Source of the DNA: a virus
Length of the DNA: 25,167 nucleotides
Direction: 5' to 3' (one strand)
Virus record (IMG/VR): IMGVR_UViG_3300025840_000224
Span: 1-25,167 of that record
Position numbers and translations under genes: made by a program. Below the pieces are notes generated by a model. That model ran no database searches and was not told where the DNA came from. It saw only the letters and a program-made list of their open reading frames with translations. Each line of letters starts with the position of its first letter. Within the stretch, counting starts at the first letter, position 1. Positions 6,679-16,156 of the stretch are shown in pieces.

Positions 6679-9600
6679 TCATAGGACGTTGTAAACAGGT
6701 AACAAGCGATCTTTTAACGTGCGATCTACACGCCAACCGTTCTCTAACGCTTCTGTGATCGTTTCTGCAGTTGGACCAAGAATTGAAGTGGCCCCGCCAA
6801 TCGGGCCATCCCATTCATACTGTTGATGTGCCATTACTCCAAGTGACAGCGGGCCTAAGAAACCTGACCGGTCAATGGTCTCGAACAGGTACTCGTCCCA
6901 ATCCATGCGGTCGGTTCTGAAGTACCGCGCTTTCGGCTCGACACCGGGGAGCGCCCACGCTAGCCCTGTCTTCGCGTACTCGCGCAGTTCCATGCCCAAC
7001 ATGGCGAGCGGCATCGTTGCGACCGCTGCCAATGCGAACACACTCAGCGTCGCGCTAATCTGCGCCGCGTTGAGTTCGCCGGGGTTCTCTGCCATCCGCG
7101 ACTGCGCTTCTCGAACGATTCCGCCGCCGATGACTTTTGAATAAGCGTAGAAGTAAGACTTCAACTGCCAGACCAACGCCCACCGTGGATCAGATGCCCA
7201 GATCGGTCGCTCAGCAGCATTGGGTCGCAGGATCGAAGACTCAGTGAAACGCTGGATGGCCTGCTTCACCTTTTTACCTTCAGGGGTCGAGAACTTACGG
7301 CCCTCTTTGTTCCACTTGTTTACATCTTCGGCAGTCAGACCGAGCTCACGCAGGTAGCGCTCAGAACGGGGGTTATCAAATTCGTTCCGCGCATGGTGCG
7401 TGATAAATGAAGCACCCATGCCTGCTGCAAACTCACGGCTAAACCGCGTGAACTGATCCAGCATGATGACCCTAAAATACGCGTCCGACAGCTTTCGAAC
7501 TTTCGGGTCCATGTAATCCTGCTCGGCCTGAGTGACCCAGCCATTAGCGACGGTCTCGTTCGTTACAACCCCAACATCCCTTGCAAACTGTCTTCGCTCT
7601 TCAGGATCACGCAAGCCGTCTTTGATCTGTTTCATCGCCATACCGAAGGTATGAAGAGAAAACTCTTTTGAGTTGATTACCGGACCCGCAAGGTCGGTGA
7701 GTGACGCAATAGTGGCAAAAGGCAGAATCGTGACGAACTGCAGAAACTGACCGTAGCTGTTGAGCTTTCGCCATAGCGGGCTGATCGGACTGGACTGATA
7801 GCCCATGTAAGCATTCAGCACCTCTAGCGTTGCCGCTCTATCCTCTTCAGAAAGTTTCGACAGCTCTTCTTTCAGCGCGAGGCCGTTGTTAGTTGCTTTG
7901 TTGAACTCAACACGCTTTGCAACGTGGCGCAAATAGGACACCAACGCTTCCTCTGGTTCTTGCAGGAAGCCCGCGTCTTGTAGCGTTTTACGGTCGATAC
8001 CGCGCGTGAGCATAATGTCCTGCTCAACGCCTGCCGCTGGGTTAGTAGGGTCATAATCAACCGGCTTGTCGTCGCGCATCGCTTGGCTGTACTGTCGCAA
8101 CCGATAGATAGCCGCCTCTGCACGGGCTGGTGAGATGCCTTGCTGCTCAGCAAGAATCAAGTTCTTGAACTCTTCCGTCCGGTTTTCAATTTCCAGCATG
8201 TTCAGCAAGACCGGGAAGTAATCTTTCTGGAAACCGATGTCTGTATTCGACGGCTGGATATAGTCGGTATACACGTCTTGTAAAAACTGTCTCACTTGCT
8301 GAGCCTTGGGAGACAGCGTCTCTGTAGCGTCAGACGACGCGGCCTCACGCAACGCATCCTTTACCTCTGGGTCATCTAAACTTCCGACCGTATCTTCGAA
8401 TGTGTTCTGAAACTCTGCCACTTTCAACGCCGATGCCCGCAACATGCCTAAATTACCGCCAGACCCATCTTCTTGAGAGCGACGGTAAAACATGTCCGCG
8501 ACTCGGTTTCCTGCATGCATTCGCAGCACGCCGTCTGCGGTTGCAACAAACTTCATCAAAGGTCGAGACGCACGGCTAATGCTGCGTTCCCAGTGGCGCG
8601 CCAACGCTTCGCCGCCCTCTTTGACGACAGCCTCTTTAACCGCATGCGGCATGGCTTTTTCGGTAAAGGTAAGCGGTGGCTCTGAGGGTGCTGGACCTGC
8701 ATCTTCCTGAACTTGCCCAGTTATTTGGGTAGGCGCTGGCCTGCCCCCGTACTGATACTTAACCTGCCCTCGCACTACTTCATTTACGAACGCGCTTTGT
8801 TTCTTAGAAGCCACCACGCCTTCGATGTACTGTTCAAACTCGGGTGATTTTGGTCCTTTACGTGCTCGGAATCCCTGCTTCATGGCTCGCCACATTTTTT
8901 TGAGCTTTTCTACAAGCTCTTTGAAATGCTTATCAACCATATTTTTGGCGGCTTTATTTGCGTACCGCTTAGTCGCCCAGCGAGACAGCTGATCTGCGTA
9001 CCACTCTTCAAAGCCTTTCTCGAAGCCGTAGAGTTCGACATACCGATCATGCTTGGGATGTCGTTTGTAAGACTCAACAAGCCGTGGTCGGAGTGCGTCG
9101 TTCTCTAACGCGGCCTGTTGCTCCTGCTGATACACCGCGTGTCCGATTTCATGGGCAGCTGTCATAGCATCACTAAGAGCGTTGCCAGTCGGGTTAATAA
9201 CAGCGATATTTACTTTGCCGTCGTAACTGCCGCCAATTTCAAGATTGTCTAGCTGCCGCTGTATCATTCGCTGCACTGCAACAAGCTCGACTTCGGAAAA
9301 CAACCGAGAAAGCTGCGCGTCCGACAGCTGCGTCAGTCGCTCCAGATTAAAAATACGCGGGGGGTTTACGAGCTTAACGGCGTCGAGCGCATCGTTGATT
9401 AGGCTTCGCACAAGAGGGTCGTCAAAGCCCTGTGGATCTTCTCGCGGTGGGGGCACAGACACAGGGTCCGCTGCTGTCTCTCCTGTACCAGTAGAAGGTG
9501 CGGAGCCAGTGCGTCGATCAGGATCGATATCGTCGCGGGGGTCGCCAGCAAAAACTTCTGTCTCTGTCCTTCCCTCGGCAGCTTGTTCTATCGGCACTTG

Positions 9601-12261
9601 CCTAAAGGTACGTTGTCCCTCAACGTAGTCAGGGTCACCTGGGACTACTTCCTCGCTACGTGTCTCGCGGGGCATTTGATACGGCACGATCTGCCGCAGT
9701 GCGGGGTCGTTGTAGGTCTGACGCAACTGACGTTTATTTTCAGCCTTCTGATCTTCGGTAAGGAACCGCTGTTTGCCGGGATCTTTCACACCGTTAAACA
9801 GGTCCGCGAGACCAACCGTCTGCCCTGCGATCCTAGCGGCGGGTACATTTAACCGCTCGTCCACCCGACCACTTAACACCTCATTTATAGGCTGACCGAG
9901 CACCTCAACCTGATACCCCTCAAGAAGTAGGTCACCCAGCACTTCTGACAGGCCTTGCTGTGCGGACTGTATCGGCTCTGCGCCGACAAAGGGCTTACCT
10001 TCTCTGTTCTCTACCAACCTCTGCCCAGAGAAAGTCAGGTCTGCCAGATTGATGCGATGGGTCTTACCGTCAGGCGCGATTAAAACAACGCCAGACTGAC
10101 GCGAGAACTTGCCCTGCTTCGCCTTAGTAATAGCCCGGCTAATAAACTCAGGCAGCGTAAGACGCAGCTCTTTGCCGCCAGCTTGGAACCGATAAAGCTT
10201 GTCAAAATCTGTCCGCACAACCTCAAACTGCCCGTCTTGGTTCTTGGTGATCTCAACGATTGAGTTCGGGTTATTTCGGGACTCTTGGACCGCGCGATTT
10301 AACGTAGACTCACTGACGCCCGCAAACTCTGGCGAATTGAAGTCTGTTTCACCAAACGCCGCTACATAATCTGCTCTAGCCTGTTCAGTGTTGTCGAACG
10401 TTCGCGCAGGATCAGTCTTAGGCGCATAAGTTTCGACTATGGTGCGCTCACCTTCCTGTTCAGTCATCGCGAGCTCTGACTTCAAGGCAGACAACTCTTC
10501 AAACTCAGAGCCAAATGTAGGTGTTTCTGTTTGATCGGGAGCGTCGAAAGAGTCAGGGTCGTCATCGACAGGCTCTACAGTCGGTCCTCGCTCTCCATTA
10601 AACCGCTTGGCGCGCTCTTCGAGTGCTTGTTCGGCATCGACGCGCTGCACGCTGCCGCCCTCTGGCATCAAGCCGCGCGCTGCCTCCATAGCCGCGTCTA
10701 TGGTGTCCTCGCTGGCTAGCTCCTCAGAGACGACGTTACCGTCTGCATCTAGCGCCCGCGCTACTAACAACGATTCACCGCTTCCAAAACTCTGGGGTTT
10801 TACGTTGCTATACCCAAGCGCGGCACCGACCGCCTCATCTGAAGCTCCAGACGCTACTACCTCGTCGACTATTTTCCGACTAGTACTGACGATTGTCCCA
10901 CGACCGGGTATGAAAGCTGCAAATGCCAGCTGACCATCTACAGTAATCTCAGTGGATTTGTTGGGGCGAGCGCTGTACTGAGCTTCATCACCAGATACCC
11001 ATACCGCTTGCTTCTTACTGGTTGGGTTCACCATTGCGCTCAGCTGAGCATTAATGTCCGCCGCCGCTTCGGGCTGAGTCTGTCCCTCTGGTACGTCGCC
11101 CACCGTCTCTTCAGCAATCGCCTCTTCAGTGCGTTGCGTCTGAGCGTCATCCATATAACGGCGGGCTTTATCAAATATTGTCGCTACCTGTTCCGTAGCA
11201 CCTTTCACCGGCTGCGACAGAGATTCACCAACAGCTTGCGCGATCTCATTACGATTTCCAACTACAGAACCAGCCGCTCCTGTAGTACCACCTAACGCTG
11301 TTCCTCCAATAAGTGATGTGAACGCGGTTTCTAATCTTCGTAAATTTGCGTCTTCCTGTGTGTAGGTTTCGTCGAGGTCAAATCGATTTTGTATGGCGAT
11401 CTCTTCTTGGGCCATTTCAGAGGCTGTTTGAATGACGCCCCCTTTTCCGGCACTACGACTAATATCTGCTGCTAACTGACCATAAATACTGTCTGCTTTT
11501 ACAGTCCGTCGCGCTGCAACATCGCCCAACAATTTTAGGAAAGCGACATCCCCCCCAACACCTAATGCGGCTTGCGGGACCGCAACGCCCGCTGCTCGCA
11601 AAGCTTGACCACGGTCCAACTCCTGACCGGAATCTAACGCTTCGGACAAATTCGACCCTGCTAGTGGCACGAACTCAGATCCGAAAGCACCGGTAATAGC
11701 CCCGCGTTTGAATGTAGTGTAGGCAGCTTGCGCTAGTTTTTGCTCATCGGGCGTGGCTGTTTTATTGGCTGTTTTACGAAGGGCATCTTTGACAATTTTC
11801 TCGGCGGCTTTTTTCGTGACAGTCGAGAAAGCAGCTTTGCCTGCCACCGCCGTTACTCCGCCTATAACACCGCCCGCAATAGAAGTTAAGGCATACGGAA
11901 GAAGCTGTGCAGGTGCTTTGGTTAGTTGAGTTGCAAATCCTTCCCAAGTAGGCGCGTCTAAAAACTCTTCGAAAGGCTGTATCCCCTCTGAAGCATTTGC
12001 CGCACGGACTTCGTCGTAACGAGCCTGCCGAATATTTTCAACTGCAGCCTCGTCGTCGCCTATGAGTGTATTACCCAATGCTTTAAAGTATTCGAGATCA
12101 GCCTCAAAACCCGCCGTAGAGGCTTTGACTTGCGCGTCAAATACTCCCGGTAACGGTAAAGCTGCGCGCGGTGCATTGCTTACACCTTGCGGATCTATAG
12201 GCTCCTGATTATCCGCAGGAAAATCAGCCTCTAGAAACTGACGCAGCGGATCGACGGCCAC
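6679..12261 (-). CDS. Giant internal virion/ejection protein with HExxH metallopeptidase
   Basis: An 1860-residue protein, the largest in the window. It starts with GTG at 12261, directly after the upstream stop and 7 nt from GAGGG. The N-terminal third has Gly/Ala-rich hydrophobic stretches (around residues 105-130 and 310-335). The centre holds AAHEIGHAVYQ, with H1037, E1038 and H1041 as HExxH, and GFEEWYADQ with E1085/E1086 as candidate third ligand; this is a gluzincin-like zinc peptidase signature. The C-terminal portion (about 1200-1860) resembles the large conserved C-terminal domains of phage polyvalent proteins (possibly LPD38-like), with a hydrophobic segment near 1738-1760. Position last in a T7 gp13-16-like series suggests a core protein injected with the DNA. 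I see no lytic transglycosylase motif. Tape measure is unlikely, since no tail-tube genes accompany it. Confidence 0.8.
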   Translation of the reverse strand: MAVDPLRQFLEADFPADNQEPIDPQGVSNAPRAALPLPGVFDAQVKASTAGFEADLEYFKALGNTLIGDDEAAVENIRQARYDEVRAANASEGIQPFEEFLDAPTWEGFATQLTKAPAQLLPYALTSIAGGVIGGVTAVAGKAAFSTVTKKAAEKIVKDALRKTANKTATPDEQKLAQAAYTTFKRGAITGAFGSEFVPLAGSNLSEALDSGQELDRGQALRAAGVAVPQAALGVGGDVAFLKLLGDVAARRTVKADSIYGQLAADISRSAGKGGVIQTASEMAQEEIAIQNRFDLDETYTQEDANLRRLETAFTSLIGGTALGGTTGAAGSVVGNRNEIAQAVGESLSQPVKGATEQVATIFDKARRYMDDAQTQRTEEAIAEETVGDVPEGQTQPEAAADINAQLSAMVNPTSKKQAVWVSGDEAQYSARPNKSTEITVDGQLAFAAFIPGRGTIVSTSRKIVDEVVASGASDEAVGAALGYSNVKPQSFGSGESLLVARALDADGNVVSEELASEDTIDAAMEAARGLMPEGGSVQRVDAEQALEERAKRFNGERGPTVEPVDDDPDSFDAPDQTETPTFGSEFEELSALKSELAMTEQEGERTIVETYAPKTDPARTFDNTEQARADYVAAFGETDFNSPEFAGVSESTLNRAVQESRNNPNSIVEITKNQDGQFEVVRTDFDKLYRFQAGGKELRLTLPEFISRAITKAKQGKFSRQSGVVLIAPDGKTHRINLADLTFSGQRLVENREGKPFVGAEPIQSAQQGLSEVLGDLLLEGYQVEVLGQPINEVLSGRVDERLNVPAARIAGQTVGLADLFNGVKDPGKQRFLTEDQKAENKRQLRQTYNDPALRQIVPYQMPRETRSEEVVPGDPDYVEGQRTFRQVPIEQAAEGRTETEVFAGDPRDDIDPDRRTGSAPSTGTGETAADPVSVPPPREDPQGFDDPLVRSLINDALDAVKLVNPPRIFNLERLTQLSDAQLSRLFSEVELVAVQRMIQRQLDNLEIGGSYDGKVNIAVINPTGNALSDAMTAAHEIGHAVYQQEQQAALENDALRPRLVESYKRHPKHDRYVELYGFEKGFEEWYADQLSRWATKRYANKAAKNMVDKHFKELVEKLKKMWRAMKQGFRARKGPKSPEFEQYIEGVVASKKQSAFVNEVVRGQVKYQYGGRPAPTQITGQVQEDAGPAPSEPPLTFTEKAMPHAVKEAVVKEGGEALARHWERSISRASRPLMKFVATADGVLRMHAGNRVADMFYRRSQEDGSGGNLGMLRASALKVAEFQNTFEDTVGSLDDPEVKDALREAASSDATETLSPKAQQVRQFLQDVYTDYIQPSNTDIGFQKDYFPVLLNMLEIENRTEEFKNLILAEQQGISPARAEAAIYRLRQYSQAMRDDKPVDYDPTNPAAGVEQDIMLTRGIDRKTLQDAGFLQEPEEALVSYLRHVAKRVEFNKATNNGLALKEELSKLSEEDRAATLEVLNAYMGYQSSPISPLWRKLNSYGQFLQFVTILPFATIASLTDLAGPVINSKEFSLHTFGMAMKQIKDGLRDPEERRQFARDVGVVTNETVANGWVTQAEQDYMDPKVRKLSDAYFRVIMLDQFTRFSREFAAGMGASFITHHARNEFDNPRSERYLRELGLTAEDVNKWNKEGRKFSTPEGKKVKQAIQRFTESSILRPNAAERPIWASDPRWALVWQLKSYFYAYSKVIGGGIVREAQSRMAENPGELNAAQISATLSVFALAAVATMPLAMLGMELREYAKTGLAWALPGVEPKARYFRTDRMDWDEYLFETIDRSGFLGPLSLGVMAHQQYEWDGPIGGATSILGPTAETITEALENGWRVDRTLKDRLLPVYNVL

Positions 12262-14343
12262 TTACTTACCCTCTTCTGCAATCCGTGATAACCGGCGTCT
12301 CCCAGCGTCTACCATCCAGGTATACATTTCTTTCCCGAGATTTGCTTCTATTTCACTTGCATCTACGCCTCGGTCTGTACGATTTCCCCTAACGTCGAGG
12401 TAATAAAATGTTTTAGGTCGGCCATTGATGCTACCGTCTGCCGTAACCAATTCGATACGGTCGCCTATAAAATCAGTGGAAACCGCAGACTGATCAGCTT
12501 CTCCGCGATCAAACGGCAACCAGCCTCTAAGATTCAATATGTCGCCAAGATTTGGGACCGGAAGAACCCCAATAGACGTAAACCAATCAAAATTATTTGC
12601 GTAGGCGGCTAATGACAGACCAACGCCTTGCGTTATTGCGGCCCGCAGCGCTTGATATTCTGCTATTTGATCAGGGTTTATGGGCTGTCCATCTCTACCT
12701 AATTCTATCTTCGATAGCTGTGCTTGAAGGTCAGGCAAAACTGTTTTTGCCCACTTGTCTGCTATGGGTGCAGAACCGGACCACGGGTCTCTGAACTTTC
12801 CGTTTTCATCGAAAAACATAGTTTCGGTCGTTTTTCTTATTTCTTGCAGGCCTTCAACCATTCCATCAGTTCTAGCCTGACCGTCTTTCGAAAGTTCGCG
12901 CCTAAATTTAGCCATATCAATCCGTAACCGCGCTTCCGACTGAGCGAGCCTTTCCTCGGCTTGGGTTATCTGCTCATCAGTCTGTCTGGCACTAATACTA
13001 TCCTTCCGGCTCATGGACGGTGAGCCGGTTTCCATGATGTTATCTATGTTGTCTAACAAAGCGCGCTGAGTTGCTGGATCTGTTGTCGAAGCCGCCATAA
13101 CCGCAATAGCTAAAGAGCGCTCAGTGTTGTTGAGCCGTTTGAGCTGCTGGAGTTCTTCGATACCTTTGCCACGGAGCATATCCGCAGTTAATTTAGTGAC
13201 CTCTGGCGTGACTTTGAGTTGCCCGCTTTGAATGGCCTGACTTAGCTCTTCTGCAGACGCACTTTCTGTGGCGGCAACAAGATTCGCCGCCTCCGTGCGA
13301 GCACCACTGCTGTTAAAACCAAGCTCAGCGAGTTCTGCATCGATTTCAGCAATTCTTGCCGTAGTACGTTCCCGATTGCCGCCCAGCTTCCCTTTTTCTT
13401 GCGCCTGTCTGCGCTGCTCTAACAAAGCCTGCGCTTGTGGCGGCATACCGGCATCTTGTGCTATCGCATCTATCACTTCGGCGCGCTCTTCGACCGTCTC
13501 AGCAGCAGCGATCACACTCATAGCGGATCGTTGCGCCTCGGCTGGCAAACTTTTTACCACCTGACTTCCGTAAGCAGCAGAGCTAAGTGCGGCATCTATT
13601 TCAGCGGCATCCGCATCTAAGCCTATTTTATTTTGTAACTGGCGAAGCAGCATAGGGTCATATTTGCTCGCTGCGAGCGTACCGAGCTGGTAACCCACTT
13701 CAGCTAAGCCTGCTAACTGCTCCGCAGTAAACTGAGCCGGTTTAGCATTAGGGTCACTGCTACCATCAGGGCCAGTAACAACCCCTGGAGACCCATCACT
13801 ATTCTTCACTCTGACGACGTAATTCCCATTCGGTAGTCGATCTAACCCAACAGCCGTCGAACCTGTTGGTAGGTCTAGCTGACTACTTGCTTGACTAAGT
13901 ATTAAATCTGTAGAGGTCTTGTCTCCATTTCGAATACCTTCCGCTAGCCTACGCTTGTCTAGCAGAGTCCAATCATTAGGATTTATAAGGTTCTGACTAG
14001 TCCACCCGTCAATCAGATCCGTGTTTACTCGGGTATCGTGTGTAAGCAGTTCAGATCTGGCCTGTACCTCTGCGCGGTCAGCTTCAGCCGTTGTTTTACG
14101 TAAGTTTTGTGCCCGAAACGGAGCTGCTTCGTCGTATTGTCTTTCTGCTAACGCCCTCGTTGCTTCTTGCCCATCTAAAATATCTCTCCGATATTCAGCA
14201 AGCGCCCGTGATTCTGCTAGCCGATCCGCACGATTTATCGCATCCTGCTGCCGCTGATACTCAAGCTCGTCCCTAGCCATGCGGTTTCTCTGCATAGCTT
14301 GAAACATAGAAATCGCGCTGGTAGCCCCTTCAGCAATTGACAT
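12262..14343 (-). CDS. Large coiled-coil internal virion protein (T7 gp15-like position)
   Basis: A 693-residue protein starting at the ATG at 14343; the frame also has an adjacent GTG at 14346, but AAGGGG spacing suits the ATG. Residues about 10-110 are strongly helical and charged (MARDELEYQRQQDAINRADR and following). The middle is Ala/Gln/Glu-rich (ALLEQRRQAQEKGKLGGN) and a second coil region reads ITQAEERLAQSEARLRIDM. No enzymatic motif is visible. By size and place, just before the giant ejection protein and after two small Ala/Gln-rich proteins, it corresponds to T7 gp15 of the ejected core. That equivalence rests on gene order and composition only. It stops directly before the GTG of the next gene. 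Confidence 0.66.
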   Translation of the reverse strand: MSIAEGATSAISMFQAMQRNRMARDELEYQRQQDAINRADRLAESRALAEYRRDILDGQEATRALAERQYDEAAPFRAQNLRKTTAEADRAEVQARSELLTHDTRVNTDLIDGWTSQNLINPNDWTLLDKRRLAEGIRNGDKTSTDLILSQASSQLDLPTGSTAVGLDRLPNGNYVVRVKNSDGSPGVVTGPDGSSDPNAKPAQFTAEQLAGLAEVGYQLGTLAASKYDPMLLRQLQNKIGLDADAAEIDAALSSAAYGSQVVKSLPAEAQRSAMSVIAAAETVEERAEVIDAIAQDAGMPPQAQALLEQRRQAQEKGKLGGNRERTTARIAEIDAELAELGFNSSGARTEAANLVAATESASAEELSQAIQSGQLKVTPEVTKLTADMLRGKGIEELQQLKRLNNTERSLAIAVMAASTTDPATQRALLDNIDNIMETGSPSMSRKDSISARQTDEQITQAEERLAQSEARLRIDMAKFRRELSKDGQARTDGMVEGLQEIRKTTETMFFDENGKFRDPWSGSAPIADKWAKTVLPDLQAQLSKIELGRDGQPINPDQIAEYQALRAAITQGVGLSLAAYANNFDWFTSIGVLPVPNLGDILNLRGWLPFDRGEADQSAVSTDFIGDRIELVTADGSINGRPKTFYYLDVRGNRTDRGVDASEIEANLGKEMYTWMVDAGRRRLSRIAEEGK

Positions 14344-14353
14344 CACTTACCCC

Positions 14354-15100
14354 TTAAAACGCGAACGCAAAAATTGCCATAGCGCCCAAAGTGCCTAGGG
14401 TGCTGTAGGTTTGTGCTCGGGAATTCGCTTTGGCCTGACGGTATGCGTTATCTAACTGCACCTTGTTAGCAGCAGATGTCGCAAGCTGCTGCTGACTGGA
14501 GCGGTTTACGCCCTGCCCGATATTTATCAAGTCAGACAACAGCCGCGTATTCGACTCTCGCTGAGCAATTTTGGCGTCGCTCACCGCCTGTATACCCCCC
14601 AGGGTGTTACCTAACTGCAGCCGCCGGTCCTGCTGCTGTTGCTGCACGGGTGTCAACGCCGCCCCGTACCGACTACGATTTCGTTCAGCCATGCCTGCAG
14701 TAAGCGCCGAAGCTTTCTCGCGGTCCTCTCTCGCTTGATCAATCAGGCTCGTGTCCGTCGTCGCTTTATTAATCAGGTCAAGCTCAAAATCACGGTAGTT
14801 CGTGATGTAGTCGAGATACTCTTGCCGAGTCAGATCAGCGTAAGCCTTGTCGGGATCAGAAACAGCTGGCAGATTATTGCCGGTGTTGTAAATACCGGGG
14901 TATCCACCGCGTGGGCCGGTATACCCTGTCCCGCCGCCTGTTGCGGCGCCTGCGGTCGTTCCGGCAGTAGTCCCAGTTACCCCAGCAGCGCCAGCACCAA
15001 TCCCCCCATCCTCTGGATCTACAGCGCCCGTCATGTATGAGTCTTGAATCGCTCTTACGCGCGCAGCATCTATATTGCCTAGATTGCCTAAACTAATCAT
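14354..15100 (-). CDS. Small internal virion protein with Gly-rich segment
   Basis: A 248-residue protein. Residues about 30-75 are Gly/Ala/Thr-rich (GAGAAGVTGTTAGTTAGAAT). A helical central part follows (LTRQEYLDYITNYRDFELDL, then LIDQAREDREKASAL), then a Gln-rich stretch (TPVQQQQQDRRLQLGNTLGG) and a hydrophobic end (LGTLGAMAIFAFAF). The hydrophobic tail could insert in a membrane, as T7 gp14 is thought to do in the outer membrane. It begins in a TAATG overlap with the previous small virion protein and is followed 7 nt later by the 693-residue gene. A named family is not recognised; the role is inferred from context. Confidence 0.62.
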   Translation of the reverse strand: MISLGNLGNIDAARVRAIQDSYMTGAVDPEDGGIGAGAAGVTGTTAGTTAGAATGGGTGYTGPRGGYPGIYNTGNNLPAVSDPDKAYADLTRQEYLDYITNYRDFELDLINKATTDTSLIDQAREDREKASALTAGMAERNRSRYGAALTPVQQQQQDRRLQLGNTLGGIQAVSDAKIAQRESNTRLLSDLINIGQGVNRSSQQQLATSAANKVQLDNAYRQAKANSRAQTYSTLGTLGAMAIFAFAF

Positions 15101-15735
15101 TAGCCACCCGTCCCGTAAGTGAACCTGTTTTTAAACCCTGTGATCGGCTTGCCTTGCTTATCAACTGGCGTGAAGAACGAGCCCTGAACCTTGGTAGACG
15201 GACCCATATTTACTTTTGTGCCGCTCGTCTGCATATTGTCAAAGCCCTGCAGCGCAGCAGATGTAATTAATTGGGCAGCGGCTCCGTACAACGCGTCTTT
15301 TTCGGTCTGCTTAGCTTGCGCTCTAGCAAGCGCTTCAGATGTGCCTAACCGCGCTGCTTGCGCCATGCCTGTTTGTGCGTCCGCAGCCTGTCCGCGCGCT
15401 GTACCAAGTACGTTAGTCTGCATCGTATTCTGGATCTCTTTACCGGCGGCGCTGGCTCCTTGCAGCTGTCCTTGCAACGCCGTGTTTATATCGCTAGGTA
15501 AATCACTCATCTGGGTACTTCTGTAGCCAGACGGCGTTAACGCTTGCATCGTGTCGGCATTAGCACGGCCCCGCAGCGTTGCTGAAAAGTCCTCGTTCAT
15601 AGACTTGTCGCGCATCTGCTGCAGAAGTGGGTCATAGTTCTGCTTGAAGAACCGATACTCAGCCATGGCAACCGATGCGTTCGCCTTGTCAGCTTCGCTT
15701 GGTTTGTAATCGGATTGACTTGGTGTACTACCCAT
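15100..15735 (-). CDS. Small Ala/Gln-rich virion protein, ejection module
   Basis: A 211-residue, mostly helical protein: KANASVAMAEYRFFKQNYDP, then LLQQMRDKSMNEDFSATLRG, a central Ala/Gln region (ALARAQAKQTEKDALYGAAA) and a Gly/Lys-rich end (KNRFTYGTGG). I recall similar unnamed structural proteins in marine podoviruses at this position. It overlaps the GNAT-like gene by 8 nt and ends in a TAATG overlap with the 248-residue gene, placing it in the T7 gp14-like slot. No signal peptide, no membrane helix. Confidence 0.6.
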   Translation of the reverse strand: MGSTPSQSDYKPSEADKANASVAMAEYRFFKQNYDPLLQQMRDKSMNEDFSATLRGRANADTMQALTPSGYRSTQMSDLPSDINTALQGQLQGASAAGKEIQNTMQTNVLGTARGQAADAQTGMAQAARLGTSEALARAQAKQTEKDALYGAAAQLITSAALQGFDNMQTSGTKVNMGPSTKVQGSFFTPVDKQGKPITGFKNRFTYGTGG

Positions 15736-16156
15736 TTCTCAAATCTCTTCTGTAGACAACTGTCTCTTTTTCCCAACCAACAGACTGTTCTATGTACTCA
15801 CCTAGTTGCTCGTGGCGGGTTCTTACTTCGATAGAACTAAAACCCGCGTCGTAAGCAACTTGCTCAAAAAACCCTACGCACTGTGCCGCTATGTTCATGC
15901 CTTTCTTTTTTGCCCAAGCGAACCAAATCAGCAATGTTCGTTTACCGCTGTAAGGGTCAGTCAACCCCGTCGTTACCACAAACCCATCATCTGTAACCCA
16001 CAGATGTGCAGACTCTGTTTTGCATGCCGTAAAAACGTCTTCGGGGATGACATCAATAAAGGGATCTTCATTAAGAATCTCTTCAAGCCCCGGCCTAACC
16101 CAACCCCAATGCTCGCGAATATCTGCAATAACTGGGTCACGCGATTTCTCGTCCAT
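15728..16156 (-). CDS. GNAT-fold internal virion protein, T7 gp13-like
   Basis: A 142-residue protein. The frame is open further upstream to 16351, but the ATG at 16156 has a strong AGGAAG ribosome-binding site and gives the usual length of this family (T7 gp13 is 138 residues); the extra N-terminus would overlap the previous gene by over 200 nt and is Cys/Arg-rich shadow sequence. Visible segments are HLWVTDDGFVVTTGLTD, the strand RTLLIWFAWAK, a helix FFEQVAYDAGFSSIEVR and a closing GWEKETVVYRRDL. These follow GNAT acetyltransferase topology. The acetyl-CoA loop (normally Q/R-x-x-G-x-G/A) reads KKKGMNIA, so catalysis is doubtful and a structural or assembly role is more likely. It overlaps the 3' end of the adaptor-like gene by 20 nt. 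Confidence 0.76.
   Translation of the reverse strand: MDEKSRDPVIADIREHWGWVRPGLEEILNEDPFIDVIPEDVFTACKTESAHLWVTDDGFVVTTGLTDPYSGKRTLLIWFAWAKKKGMNIAAQCVGFFEQVAYDAGFSSIEVRTRHEQLGEYIEQSVGWEKETVVYRRDLRNG

Noticed and set aside
6679-12261. Tape-measure protein as identity for the 1860-residue gene
   Set aside because: No major tail protein, tail chaperone frameshift or tail-tip genes are present, and the gene order is that of podovirus ejection proteins.
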